Part shown: positions 28,661-37,601 of the stretch, piece after piece
How the letters are laid out: the number at the start of each line of letters is the position of its first letter
Position numbering within the stretch: position 1 is the first letter of the stretch
NCBI RefSeq assembly: GCF_003207895.1
Contig: NZ_NKUB01000004.1
Coordinates: forward strand, 62,001-126,000
DNA length: 64,000 bases
From: Komagataeibacter swingsii
GTDB taxonomy: Bacteria; Pseudomonadota; Alphaproteobacteria; Acetobacterales; Acetobacteraceae
Direction: 5' to 3'
The notes under the pieces: generated by a model
Seen by the model: the letters and a program-made list of their open reading frames with translations, nothing else
What the model was told of the DNA's origin: nothing
The model's database searches: none
Made by a program: the position numbers and the translations under genes

Positions 28661-30076
28661 ATGGAAAATCAGCCCGCAGCTACCGGATTTGACACGGCAC
28701 GGCTGCGCACCCTCATCATTGGCTGCCTTGCGGCCCTTGCCGGCCTTATGGCCGGGCTGGATATCGGGGTCATATCCGGTGCGCTGGACTTGGTGGCCCG
28801 CACATTCCATGCCAGCACGCTGCAGCAGGAATGGATCGTCAGCGCCATGATGGGGGGGGCGGCCATAGGCTCCCTGTGTGGCGGGTGGATGTCGCACCAG
28901 ATCGGGCGCAAGCATGCGCTGCTGGTGGGGGCGGCGGTATTCGTGGCGGGGTCACTGGCCTGCGCGCTGGCGTGGTCGATCCCGTCCATGATCGCAGGGC
29001 GCCTCATCATGGGGCTGGCGATCGGGGTGGCGGCGTTCACGGCCCCCCTCTACCTGTCCGAAATCGCCAGCGAACAGGCGCGTGGCGCCATGATCTCGAC
29101 GTACCAGCTCATGATTACGGCGGGGATTTTCATCGCGTTCCTCAGCAACACCATGTTCAGCTATTCCGGTAACTGGCGCGGCATGTTCGCCATCGCCGCC
29201 GTGCCGGGGGTGCTGTTCCTGATTGGCGTGCTGTTCCTGCCCTACAGCCCGCGCTGGCTCATGATGCGTGGCCGGCGCAAGGAAGCGCTGGAAGTGCTGG
29301 TGGACCTGCGTGACGACCATAGCGCCGCCATGCAGGAAATCCAGAACATCAGCCGACAGCTCCAGCAGAAGCAGCGCGGCTGGAGCCTGCTGCGCAACAA
29401 CCGCAATTTCCGCCGTTCCATCTTCCTGGGCATGGCGCTGCAGGTCATGCAGCAGCTCGCGGGCGTGAATGTGGTGATGTACTATGCCCCCAAGATCTTC
29501 GCGCTGGCCGGTTACGTTGGTCCCGCGCAGTTGTGGTGCACCGCCATGGTGGGGCTGGTGAACATGTTGGCCACCTTCATCGCCATTGGCCTTGTGGACC
29601 GCTGGGGGCGCAAGCCCATCCTGTACACCGGCTTCATCATCATGGCCGTGGGCATGGGCTGCCTTGGCTTCATGCTGAACCGGCCCAACCTGGGGCAGAC
29701 GGAACAGATCATTTCGGTCTTCATGCTGCTGATCTACATTTCCGGCTTTGCCATGTCCGCCGGTCCCCTGATCTGGGTCCTGTGTTCGGAGGTGCAGCCG
29801 CTTCAGGGGCGTGACCTTGGCATTTCCATCTCCACGCTGACCAACTGGATCGCCAACATGATCGTGGGGGCGAGCTTCCTGTCACTGCTGCAATGGATGG
29901 GGAATGGACCGACCTTCTGGCTGTTCGCCGGCTTCAACCTGTTCTTCGTGCTGGTGACGTGGCGCTTCGTTCCCGAAACCCGCGACATGTCGCTGGAAAA
30001 GATCGAGCAGCGCCTGATGGCGGGGCTGCCGCTGCGCGAAATCGGGCAGGGCAGGCCGCTGCCGGACAGCAAGTAA
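28661..30076 (+). CDS. sugar porter family MFS transporter (GalP/AraE-like)
   Basis: A 471-residue twelve-helix proton-sugar symporter. Signatures are GLDIGVISGALDLV in helix 1, GWMSHQIGRKHALL in loop 2-3, PLYLSEIASEQARGAMIS, PYSPRWLMMRGR before the central loop, QQLAGVNVVMYYAPKIF in helix 7, DRWGRKP, and PETRDMSLEKIE at the end. These match GalP/AraE more closely than the 22.5-kb paralogue. AAGGA lies 10 bases upstream. A strong terminator follows. Confidence 0.92.
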   Translation: MENQPAATGFDTARLRTLIIGCLAALAGLMAGLDIGVISGALDLVARTFHASTLQQEWIVSAMMGGAAIGSLCGGWMSHQIGRKHALLVGAAVFVAGSLACALAWSIPSMIAGRLIMGLAIGVAAFTAPLYLSEIASEQARGAMISTYQLMITAGIFIAFLSNTMFSYSGNWRGMFAIAAVPGVLFLIGVLFLPYSPRWLMMRGRRKEALEVLVDLRDDHSAAMQEIQNISRQLQQKQRGWSLLRNNRNFRRSIFLGMALQVMQQLAGVNVVMYYAPKIFALAGYVGPAQLWCTAMVGLVNMLATFIAIGLVDRWGRKPILYTGFIIMAVGMGCLGFMLNRPNLGQTEQIISVFMLLIYISGFAMSAGPLIWVLCSEVQPLQGRDLGISISTLTNWIANMIVGASFLSLLQWMGNGPTFWLFAGFNLFFVLVTWRFVPETRDMSLEKIEQRLMAGLPLREIGQGRPLPDSK

Positions 30077-30116
30077 GCAGCAGGCCGGACGGCATCTGCG
30101 CCGTAGCCGGTATGGG

Positions 30117-30151
30117 AACGGGTGTGGCCTTTCCGGCTGCACCCGTTTTTT
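30117..30151 (+). terminator. intrinsic terminator after the sugar porter gene
   Basis: AACGGGTG (30117-30124) pairs with CACCCGTT (30140-30147), with an inner GCC/GGC extension, and is followed by a T run to 30151. Confidence 0.85.
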
Positions 30152-30222
30152 ATTGTCTGTCTGTACCCTGCGCCGCGCCCTGGCGTGTCGGAAAGGGACG
30201 GGCCACCGGGGATCGTTTCAGA

Positions 30223-30305
30223 ATAAAAGTTTCCTGGTGCCCCTTTTTCAGACAGGCGGCGTTTCCTGAAGCTTTTTGAAAAAAGCTTCACCAAAAACTT
30301 TCTTA
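30223..30305 (-). repeat. dispersed double-hairpin element, copy 4
   Basis: Reverse-oriented copy ending 12 bases from the folC stop. Hairpin A and the AAAGTTTTTGGT-type arm are perfect; hairpin B is decayed (CCCCTTTTTCAGACAGGCGG), so this copy is partly degenerate. Confidence 0.8.
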
Positions 30306-30317
30306 TATCGTGCCGTT

Positions 30318-31640
30318 TCAGTCAGGCTGCCAGCCATCAAGCTGCAGGGCGACACCGGCCAGGTACAGGCTGCCACATATGATGACACGGGCAGGCGGCG
30401 CATCCGGCCCTGCCGTGGCCGCCAAGTGCGTCAGGGCGGCATGCAGGGTAGGGCCAGCCGTGGCCCGGCCCCCGGCCGCCGCGATGATGTCCGCCACGGG
30501 CTGCGCCAGGTGCTGGTCCTTTTCCGCCACGGCCTGGATGGAGGCAGCGCGCGGCAGCAGGGGCGACAGGAAACCGGTGGCGTCCTTGGTCTGCTTCATG
30601 CCGATGACCAGATGGGTGGGGCGATCCGCCCATTCCGCCATCACCTGTGCCAGCACTTCACCCGCGCCGGGATTGTGGCCGCCATCAAGCCATAATTCCC
30701 AGCCCGCGGGCAGCAGAGCCGCCAGATGGCCGGACAGGTGTTGCATCCGCGCGGGCCAGCGTGCCTGTGCAATACCCGCCCATGCCTGTTGTGGCAGGGG
30801 CAGCCCACTGGCGCGCAGGGTGGCGATGGCAAGGCCCGCATTGTCGATCTGGTGCGCGCCACGCAGGCCGGGCAGGGGCAGGTCCAGCGTGCCATGATGG
30901 TCATGGTAGCGCAGGCCGGCGCCATCCGGGGCGGGGGCGATGGACCATTCATGGTCCCGCCGCCACAGGGGGCTGCCATGCGCGTGCGCCGTGCGGACGA
31001 GTACGTCCATCACTTCGGCTGGCTGGCGGCCGGTGGTGACGGGCGCGCCCGGTTTGATGATGCCTGCCTTCTCGGTCGCGATGGCCCCCAGCGTATCGCC
31101 AAGGAAGGCCTCGTGATCCATGGAGATGGCCGTGATCGCGCACGCCGTCGGATGGTCCAGCACATTGGTGGCGTCATAACGGCCGCCCAGCCCGACCTCG
31201 ACAATCGCAAGGTCGGCGGGATGGCGCGCGCACAGCACGAAACCCGCCGCCGTCAGGACTTCGAACACCGTAATGGGCGCGCCCGCGTTGACCTGTTCGA
31301 TTTCTTCCAAGACACCGGCGAGTTCGCGTTCGCTCACGATCCGGCCCGCGATGCGGAAGCGTTCGGTCACATGCACCAGATGTGGCGATGTCAGCACATG
31401 CACCCGCCATCCCGCTGCTTCGGCCACGGCGCGCATGAAGGCGCAGGTGCTGCCTTTCCCGTTGGTGCCCGCCACATGCACGACGGGCGGCAGGTGGCGT
31501 TCGGGGTGGCCAAGGCGCGCCAGCAGCGTTTCCAGCCGGGCCAGCGACAGGTCGATCAGGGCCGGATACAGCCGGTTGAGCCGTTCAAGTATCTGCCCTG
31601 TCCGGCCAACGAATTCCGGTCCAAGCGTGGGGGCTTTCAT
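30318..31640 (-). CDS. folC: bifunctional folylpolyglutamate/dihydrofolate synthase
   Basis: A 440-residue Mur-ligase-fold enzyme that joins glutamate to dihydropteroate and folates using ATP. The P-loop is HVAGTNGKGSTCAF near residue 55, with SPHLVHVTERFRI, VEVGLGGRYDATN and LDGGHNPGA as family signatures. It is the last gene of the minus-strand run trpB-trpA-accD-folC; accD-folC is a common neighbour pair. Repeat copy 4 follows 12 bases after the stop. Confidence 0.95.
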   Translation of the reverse strand: MKAPTLGPEFVGRTGQILERLNRLYPALIDLSLARLETLLARLGHPERHLPPVVHVAGTNGKGSTCAFMRAVAEAAGWRVHVLTSPHLVHVTERFRIAGRIVSERELAGVLEEIEQVNAGAPITVFEVLTAAGFVLCARHPADLAIVEVGLGGRYDATNVLDHPTACAITAISMDHEAFLGDTLGAIATEKAGIIKPGAPVTTGRQPAEVMDVLVRTAHAHGSPLWRRDHEWSIAPAPDGAGLRYHDHHGTLDLPLPGLRGAHQIDNAGLAIATLRASGLPLPQQAWAGIAQARWPARMQHLSGHLAALLPAGWELWLDGGHNPGAGEVLAQVMAEWADRPTHLVIGMKQTKDATGFLSPLLPRAASIQAVAEKDQHLAQPVADIIAAAGGRATAGPTLHAALTHLAATAGPDAPPARVIICGSLYLAGVALQLDGWQPD

Positions 31641-31661
31641 GGGGTGCGCCCTTGTCCGGGG

Positions 31662-32531
31662 TCAGGCCGCGGGGCGCGGCGCGATGTGGCGGTAGTTGAG
31701 CTGCCCGATCAGGTGCCCAAGCGTCACGGGCAGGTCGCCCCGCTTGACCACCATGTCCAGCATGCCGTGTTCCAGCAGGTATTCCGCGCGCTGGAAGCCT
31801 TCAGGCAGCTTTTCGCGCACCGTATCCTCGATCACGCGCTGCCCGGCAAAGCCGATCAGGGCATTGGGTTCGGCAATCTGCACGTCACCCAGCATGGCGA
31901 AGGATGCGGAAACGCCCCCCGTGGTCGGGTTGGTCAGCACGACGAAATAGGGCAGCCCCGCTTCCTTGAGCATCTGCACCCCCACCGTGGTGCGCGGCAT
32001 CTGCATGAGGCTGATCATGCCTTCCTGCATGCGCGCGCCACCGGATGCGGTAAAGACGACCAGCGGCGACTGCTGCAGGATGGCCAGGCGGGCGGCGGCC
32101 AGGAAGGCCTCGCCCAGTGCCGCACCCATCGTGCCCGCGATGAATTCGAACGCCATGACGGCGACGACCGCGTTATGCCCACCGATCCGCCCATGGGCCA
32201 CGGCCATGGATTCATCAAGCTGGGACTTGGCGCGTTCATCCTTCAGCCGGTCCGTATAGCGCTTGCGGTCGCGGAAGGAGAGGGGGTCAACCGGCACCCT
32301 GGGCAGTTCGATGCGGGTATATTCCCCGTTATCGAACGTCCATTCCAGCCGCTCGGGCACGGTGGCGCGCATGTGGTAGCCGCAATGCGGGCACACGTTC
32401 ATCGCCTTGCGCAGGTCCTTGGTCAGGATCATCTGCTCGCACGATTCGCAGTTGGTCCACAGGTTGTCCGGCACTTCCCGCTTGAGCAGGCCGCGGATCT
32501 TGGGGCGGACATATTCGGTCAGCCAGCTCAT
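31662..32531 (-). CDS. accD: acetyl-CoA carboxylase carboxyltransferase subunit beta
   Basis: A 289-residue subunit that transfers the carboxyl group from biotin to acetyl-CoA in fatty-acid synthesis. The N-terminal zinc ribbon has CESC and CPHCGYH. The crotonase-fold core has FTASGGARMQEGM and NPTTGGVSASFA, which bind acetyl-CoA. The alpha subunit is not in this window. Repeat copy 5 lies between it and trpA upstream, so transcription from trp must pass that element or accD must have its own promoter. Confidence 0.96.
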   Translation of the reverse strand: MSWLTEYVRPKIRGLLKREVPDNLWTNCESCEQMILTKDLRKAMNVCPHCGYHMRATVPERLEWTFDNGEYTRIELPRVPVDPLSFRDRKRYTDRLKDERAKSQLDESMAVAHGRIGGHNAVVAVMAFEFIAGTMGAALGEAFLAAARLAILQQSPLVVFTASGGARMQEGMISLMQMPRTTVGVQMLKEAGLPYFVVLTNPTTGGVSASFAMLGDVQIAEPNALIGFAGQRVIEDTVREKLPEGFQRAEYLLEHGMLDMVVKRGDLPVTLGHLIGQLNYRHIAPRPAA

Positions 32532-32652
32532 GTTGCCTCTCCCTTAAGCTTTCTGGAGGCCTGTTCCATACAGGCAGATGAATGATTGGGCCAGATTGTC
32601 ATTGCCGGGGCCGTTTGGGAAAACCATTCGTGAAACGCCCCGCAAGGCATGA

Positions 32653-32734
32653 GAAAGTTTTTGGTGAAGCTTTTTTCAAAAAGCTTCGGAAAGACGCCGC
32701 CTTTTTGAAAAAAGGCGGCACCCAAAAACTTTTA
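32653..32734 (+). repeat. dispersed double-hairpin element, copy 5 (between trpA and accD)
   Basis: Well-formed copy with both hairpins and both outer arms. Its right end touches the trpA stop codon. It is the only copy placed between two same-strand genes that would otherwise read as one operon, so it may act as a terminator or processing site there. Confidence 0.88.
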
Positions 32735-33571
32735 TTATTTTGTGACGGCTTTGCTTACGGCATGCACCGCGTCCGCCAGTCCGCGCAACTGCTCCAGCAC
32801 CGCAGGTACGGTGCGGGCTGTTGCCTTTCCATCCGCATCCAGCGTGCCTTCAAGCGTGTTGAGCAGCGCGGAGGCCACGACGGCGGCATCGGCCGCGCGC
32901 ACGGCGTTTGCCGCAAGGTCCGGCGTGCGGATGCCAAAGCCGATGGCGATGGGCAGGTCAGTGGCGCGGCGCAGGCGCGGCAGGGCATGGGCCAGTTCAT
33001 CGGTGCTGGCGGTGCGCGTGCCCGTCACCCCGGTGATGCTGACATAATAGACAAAGCCCGATGCGCCATTGAACACCACCGGCAGCCGGTCGTCCGGCGT
33101 GGTGGGGGCGACAAGGCGGATGATGTCCAGCCCGGCTGCCGCCGCAGGCCCGGCCAGCAGGTCGGCTTCCTCCGGCGGCATGTCAACGACGATCAGGCCG
33201 TCCACGCCCGCCGCCTTCGCATCCACGCAGAAGCGTTCGGGGCCATAGGCCTCGATGGGGTTGGTGTAGCCCATCAGGATGATCGGGGTCTCGTTATCGC
33301 CTGCGCGGAAGGCCGCGACCATTTCCAGCACGCGCTTCATGGTGGACCCTCCCTTCAGCCCGCGCAGCGCGGCCTTCTGGATGGTCGGGCCATCGGCTGA
33401 CGGGTCGGAAAAGGGCACGCCTACCTCGATCAGGTCCGCACCCGCGCCGGGCATGCCGCGCAGGATGGCAAGCGACGTGTCAAAATCGGGGTCGCAGGCC
33501 TCGACATAGGGGATCAGGGCGCCACGGCCCTGCTGGCGCAGGGTGGCGAAGCGGCGGGCGATGCGGCTCAC
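32735..33571 (-). CDS. trpA: tryptophan synthase alpha chain
   Basis: A 278-residue TIM-barrel enzyme that splits indole-3-glycerol phosphate to indole. Catalytic Glu and Asp are in [20 protein letters not shown] near residue 50, and the phosphate-binding [10 protein letters not shown] and GFGIRTPD loops are present. It overlaps trpB by 4 bases, fitting the coupled alpha2-beta2 complex. The C-terminal end is flush with repeat copy 5. Confidence 0.97.
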   Translation of the reverse strand: MSRIARRFATLRQQGRGALIPYVEACDPDFDTSLAILRGMPGAGADLIEVGVPFSDPSADGPTIQKAALRGLKGGSTMKRVLEMVAAFRAGDNETPIILMGYTNPIEAYGPERFCVDAKAAGVDGLIVVDMPPEEADLLAGPAAAAGLDIIRLVAPTTPDDRLPVVFNGASGFVYYVSITGVTGTRTASTDELAHALPRLRRATDLPIAIGFGIRTPDLAANAVRAADAAVVASALLNTLEGTLDADGKATARTVPAVLEQLRGLADAVHAVSKAVTK

Positions 33572-34797
33572 AGTTTCACTCCCAGATGTTCGGCGACGGT
33601 GAAGATATCCTTGTCCCCCCGGCCGGAAATGTTGATGACGATGATCTTGTCCCGGTCCATGCCGGGCGCGATCTTCGCGGCATAGGCGATGGCGTGCGCA
33701 CTTTCCAGTGCGGGGATGATGCCCTCGGTCCGGGTGCAGAGCTGGAAGGCGTCCAAGGCTTCCTGGTCGGTCGCGCCGACATATTCGGCGCGCCCGATGT
33801 CACTGAGCCATGAATGTTCCGGGCCGACACCGGGGTAATCAAGGCCCGCGCTGATGGAATGGGCTTCGGTGATCTGCCCGTCCGCATCCTGCAAAAGATA
33901 GGTGCGGTTGCCGTGCAGCACGCCGGGCCTGCCGCGCTCGATGGAGGCGGCGGTGCGCCCGCTGTCCAGCCCGCAGCCCGCCGCTTCAACGCCGATCAGC
34001 CTGACTTCGGGGTCATCAAGGAAGGGATGGAAAATGCCCATGGCATTCGATCCGCCACCAATCGCCGCCACGATCACATCAGGCAGGCGCCCTTCGGCGG
34101 CCATGATCTGTTTCTTCGTTTCCACGCCGATGATGGACTGGAAATCGCGTACCATCTGCGGATAGGGGTGCGGCCCCGCCACGGTGCCGACAAGGAAGTA
34201 GGTATCATGCACGTTGGTCACCCAGTCGCGCATGGCTTCGTTCATCGCATCCTTCAGCGTGCCAGCACCTGCGGTAACGGGCACCACTTCGGCCCCCAGC
34301 AGCCGCATGCGGAACACGTTGGGCTTCTGGCGCTCGACATCGGTGGCGCCCATGTAGATCGCGCATTTCATGCCGAACAGCGCACATACGGTCGCGGTGG
34401 CGACACCGTGCTGGCCCGCGCCGGTTTCAGCCACGATGCGGGTGCGGCCCATGCGGCGGGCCAGCAGGATCTGCCCCATGACGTTGTTGAGCTTGTGGGA
34501 GCCGGTGTGGTTCAGCTCCTCGCGCTTCATGTAGATTTTCGCGCCGCCAAGCTGTTCGGTCATGCGGCGCGCGAACCACAGCGGACTGGGACGACCGACA
34601 TAATCCTTGAGGTAATAATCCAGTTCACGCCGGAATTCGGGGTCCGCCTGTGCCGCCTTGTACGCGCCGTCCAGCTCCAGCAGGAGCGGCATCAGGGTTT
34701 CAGCGACAAACCGGCCGCCAAAAATTCCAAAACGGCCGCGACCGTCCGGCCCGCTGCGCAGGCTGTTGGCGCCTGCCTGTATGTCTGTTGCGCTCAA
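33568..34797 (-). CDS. trpB: tryptophan synthase beta chain
   Basis: A 409-residue PLP enzyme that condenses indole with serine. The Schiff-base lysine is in [10 protein letters not shown], the phosphate loop is GGGSNAMG, and [12 protein letters not shown] is the COMM-region signature. I start at a TTG with GGAG 8 bases upstream; the frame is open further but that part is not TrpB-like. It is the first gene of the minus-strand run. trpF, often found upstream in Alphaproteobacteria, is not present; corA diverges instead. Confidence 0.95.
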   Translation of the reverse strand: MSATDIQAGANSLRSGPDGRGRFGIFGGRFVAETLMPLLLELDGAYKAAQADPEFRRELDYYLKDYVGRPSPLWFARRMTEQLGGAKIYMKREELNHTGSHKLNNVMGQILLARRMGRTRIVAETGAGQHGVATATVCALFGMKCAIYMGATDVERQKPNVFRMRLLGAEVVPVTAGAGTLKDAMNEAMRDWVTNVHDTYFLVGTVAGPHPYPQMVRDFQSIIGVETKKQIMAAEGRLPDVIVAAIGGGSNAMGIFHPFLDDPEVRLIGVEAAGCGLDSGRTAASIERGRPGVLHGNRTYLLQDADGQITEAHSISAGLDYPGVGPEHSWLSDIGRAEYVGATDQEALDAFQLCTRTEGIIPALESAHAIAYAAKIAPGMDRDKIIVINISGRGDKDIFTVAEHLGVKL

Positions 34798-34925
34798 CTT
34801 CGCTACTCCGCAAGAAATAGGTGCGTGGCTCAATGGTATCATCATGCATGCAGCCGTCCCGGGCCGCGTATCTGGCGGTTCTGGACCGGATGGCGGCAAA
34901 ATACCAGCCCCGCCGTATCGGGGGG

Positions 34926-34944
34926 CATGTCATGATTTGACATG
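34926..34944. promoter_or_regulatory. inverted repeat between trpB and corA
   Basis: CATGTCA (34926-34932) and TGACATG (34938-34944) form perfect 7-bp arms around TGATT in the divergent control region. It could be an operator for either gene. No regulator is assigned. Confidence 0.35.
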
Positions 34945-34996
34945 TTTGCTGTCACATGATGGATGAACAACGACCCGAACCACAGAAAGACCGCCC

Positions 34997-35962
34997 ATGT
35001 TTCTAGCCCATCGTCCCGGTGCCCCGGCCCGGACCGTTACGACTGCGGAGGATGCGGCCGGTGCGGCGTGGCTGGACCTGCTCAGCCCCACCGAGGAGGA
35101 GGAGGTTCTTGCCGCCGAGGTGACGGGCCTGCGCGTGCCAACCCGCGCCCAGCTGGATGAGATCGAAAGTTCATCACGCCTTTTCATGGAAGGGAATGGC
35201 GTCTACCTTTCCACGCCACTGGTGCGCAAGACGCCGGATGACTTTTTCGTATCCCCCGTGGGCTTCGTGCTTATGCCCAACCGGCTCCTGACCATCCGTT
35301 ATACCGGGTTCAGCGCGTTTGACGTGGTGGCGCGGGCGGTGGCGGGACAGGCGCCGCCGCTGGCTTCCAACGAAGTGGGCATCATGCTGCTGGAAGCCAT
35401 CGTGGACCGGCTGGCCGATATCCTGGAACATCTGGGGCAGGCGCTTGATGGCATGTCCAAGGATGTGTTCCAGTCGGAGGAACCAAGCCAGGCGCAGGCG
35501 GGCGCGCTGCTGCGCAACATGCTGCGCCGGGTTGGCCGGTCGGGCGACCTGAGTTCATCCGTGCGCGACAGCCTGCTGGGGCTGGAGCGGATTTCCATTT
35601 TCCTGGGGGAAAACAAGCGCCATGACCTGTCCGAACGGCTGCAGTCGCGGCTGGCCACGGTGGAGCGCGATATCCGTTCACTGAACGATTTCGTATCCCA
35701 GACGGCCAACAAGGTGCAGTTCCTGCTGGATGCGACGCTTGGCTTTATCAGCATCGAACAGAATAATGGCATGAAAATCCTGACCGTGGTCAGCTTTATT
35801 GGCGTGGCTCCCACGCTGGTAGCGGGCATCTATGGCATGAACTTTCATGATATACCCGAACTGAACTGGAAATACGGCTACTGGTATTCTCTGGTTCTCA
35901 TGGCGGCGACGGTGGTGTTGCCGCTGATCTGGTTCTGGCGGCGTGGGTGGCTGGGGAAATAG
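34997..35962 (+). CDS. corA: CorA-type magnesium/divalent metal channel
   Basis: A 321-residue inner-membrane protein forming a pentameric Mg2+ channel. A long cytoplasmic N-terminal domain (about 1-255) with the alpha7-like helix precedes two C-terminal membrane helices (about 257-277 and 292-312). They are joined by the selectivity motif YGMN followed by FHDIPE. It diverges from trpB. Co2+ or Ni2+ transport is the family alternative. Confidence 0.93.
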   Translation: MFLAHRPGAPARTVTTAEDAAGAAWLDLLSPTEEEEVLAAEVTGLRVPTRAQLDEIESSSRLFMEGNGVYLSTPLVRKTPDDFFVSPVGFVLMPNRLLTIRYTGFSAFDVVARAVAGQAPPLASNEVGIMLLEAIVDRLADILEHLGQALDGMSKDVFQSEEPSQAQAGALLRNMLRRVGRSGDLSSSVRDSLLGLERISIFLGENKRHDLSERLQSRLATVERDIRSLNDFVSQTANKVQFLLDATLGFISIEQNNGMKILTVVSFIGVAPTLVAGIYGMNFHDIPELNWKYGYWYSLVLMAATVVLPLIWFWRRGWLGK

Positions 35963-36129
35963 GCGTTCCGGCTTGATATATCGGCTTCATTATTATTATA
36001 TTATCGAATCATTTCAATGATTTAGGTTTCAATGGCAAAAGAAACAAAATAAAAGAAAATTCATGAATGCCGGAGCGCGCGCGAATGATCGGTGCCTGCC
36101 CGGGTATGCCGGGGGAGGGAAAGGCCATC

Positions 36130-37443
36130 ATGAAACCGAACCGTACGCTGGGGTGTTTTCTGGTCATCACCGGTATCCTGGGTGGGCTGTCCACCACGGC
36201 GCGTGCGCAGGTTTATGTCTTTTCCGGCCTGCGGCATGACAGCAATACGGGCCTTGCCCGGTGGCTGGGCGACATTACCCTGAGCGCGCAGATTGAAGGC
36301 GGGATCATGGCCAACCCCGCACGCCCCCAGCCCGGTTACAACTATGGCGACTTCATTGCGGACCATGCCAATCAGGTCCAGCTGAACCAGGCTGAATTCA
36401 CACTGCAAAAGGCGATCGACCCGACCCGCAGCACATATCAGGTCGGTTTTACGCTGGAGGGCATGTACGGTTCCGATGCACGTTATTACCAGGTCCTGGG
36501 CATCAGTGACCGGGAATGGAATGCCCGTTACCAGTTGATCCCCGCGCAGGCGCACATGGATGCCCACCTGCCATGGCTGACGCATGGCGGGCTGGACATG
36601 CAGGCGGGCATCCTGCAGGCCCCGATGGGGGTGGAAGGGCTAGACCCGACCTCCCGGCCCTTTTACACGCTGGCCTATACATCCGAATATTCCGTGCCGT
36701 TCGAGCATGTGGGCGCGATGTTCAACTGGCATGTGACGCCCGTCGTGGATGTGACGTTCGGCATTGATACCGGCAACCAGACATCGTTCGGGCATGCGGA
36801 CAACAACAGCGCGCCGGCCGGGTATTTCGGCTTCAACCTGAACCATCTGGCCCATGGCAGGCTGCGCATCGTGGAACTGAGCCGTGTGGGGCCTGAAAAT
36901 TCGTGGCGCGCCATCGGCCACTACGAAGCCGATCATACCCAGCGGTTCTGGAACGATATCAGCGCCTATTACCAGGTGAATGACCGGCTGAGCCTGACGG
37001 CGGAATTCAATTACCTGCATGATGAAGGCACGCGGGGCATCGGCGCGCGCGGGCAGTTTGCAGGCGTGGATGCGGAAAGTTTCATAAGCTTCCTCAGCTA
37101 CCGCATCAACCGCGACCTGACCTTCAATTATCGCGGGGAAATATACCGCGACAACAACAACGCCATGGTTGCGACCTTTCGCGGGAACAATTCGTACATG
37201 GAGGCGCTGGCCGGAACGGGGGGGGCAGTCGTGCCCGGACCGTCCGCTTCCAGCCATGGCACGACATATGGTGAAATGACGCTGGGTGTCAGCTATCGCC
37301 CCCAGCTTGGCCACCACATCGGGGTCTTCATGCTGCGTCCCGAAATACGGTTTGACCGCGCACTGAACGGCACCATGCCGTTTAACGGGGGACGCAACAA
37401 TGGCATGTTCACCTTTGGCGGGGATGCGGTGATCGGGTTCTGA
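36130..37443 (+). CDS. putative outer-membrane porin (OmpL-like beta-barrel)
   Basis: A 437-residue precursor with a signal peptide (hydrophobic LVITGILGGLS, cut near ARA-Q) and a body of alternating strands ending in a C-terminal Phe (AVIGF), as outer-membrane barrels do. The QAEFTLQKAID, GILQAPMGVEGLDPTSRPFYTLAYTSEYSVPFEH pattern fits the 'putative beta-barrel porin-2, OmpL-like' family. Substrate unknown. I start at the ATG after GGGAGGGAAAGG. An AT-rich spacer of about 160 bases precedes it and another follows, unlike the surrounding sequence. Confidence 0.8.
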   Translation: MKPNRTLGCFLVITGILGGLSTTARAQVYVFSGLRHDSNTGLARWLGDITLSAQIEGGIMANPARPQPGYNYGDFIADHANQVQLNQAEFTLQKAIDPTRSTYQVGFTLEGMYGSDARYYQVLGISDREWNARYQLIPAQAHMDAHLPWLTHGGLDMQAGILQAPMGVEGLDPTSRPFYTLAYTSEYSVPFEHVGAMFNWHVTPVVDVTFGIDTGNQTSFGHADNNSAPAGYFGFNLNHLAHGRLRIVELSRVGPENSWRAIGHYEADHTQRFWNDISAYYQVNDRLSLTAEFNYLHDEGTRGIGARGQFAGVDAESFISFLSYRINRDLTFNYRGEIYRDNNNAMVATFRGNNSYMEALAGTGGAVVPGPSASSHGTTYGEMTLGVSYRPQLGHHIGVFMLRPEIRFDRALNGTMPFNGGRNNGMFTFGGDAVIGF

Positions 37444-37527
37444 TCTTTTGGCGGCGGCGTGAAAAGCCTGCCTGCGTAATATCAATAAAACAACAAAGTG
37501 GTTTTTTGCGAATATTTTCAAAAAAAC

Positions 37528-37543
37528 AGTGGAAAATTCCACT
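37528..37543. terminator. small inverted repeat between convergent genes
   Basis: AGTGGAA-AA-TTCCACT in an AT-rich spacer between the porin and the convergent exported protein. It may end both transcripts, but there is no clean T run. Confidence 0.35.
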
Positions 37544-37601
37544 TAATCTGAAAATGATATTATCTTGGCTGTAATGTTTTATTTTAAACCGACCTGTCGT
37601 T

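Noticed and set aside
30726-32585. Plus-strand open frame of 619 codons opposite folC and accD
   Set aside because: Antisense shadow; it crosses both genes and their junction with no family similarity.
34798-34899. N-terminal extension of trpB
   Set aside because: Not similar to TrpB; the TTG at 34797 has a proper GGAG site and the expected length.
37490-37530. Possible ninth copy of the hairpin element near the porin gene
   Set aside because: The stretch has runs of T and A but lacks the AAGCTT hairpin core and the outer arms.
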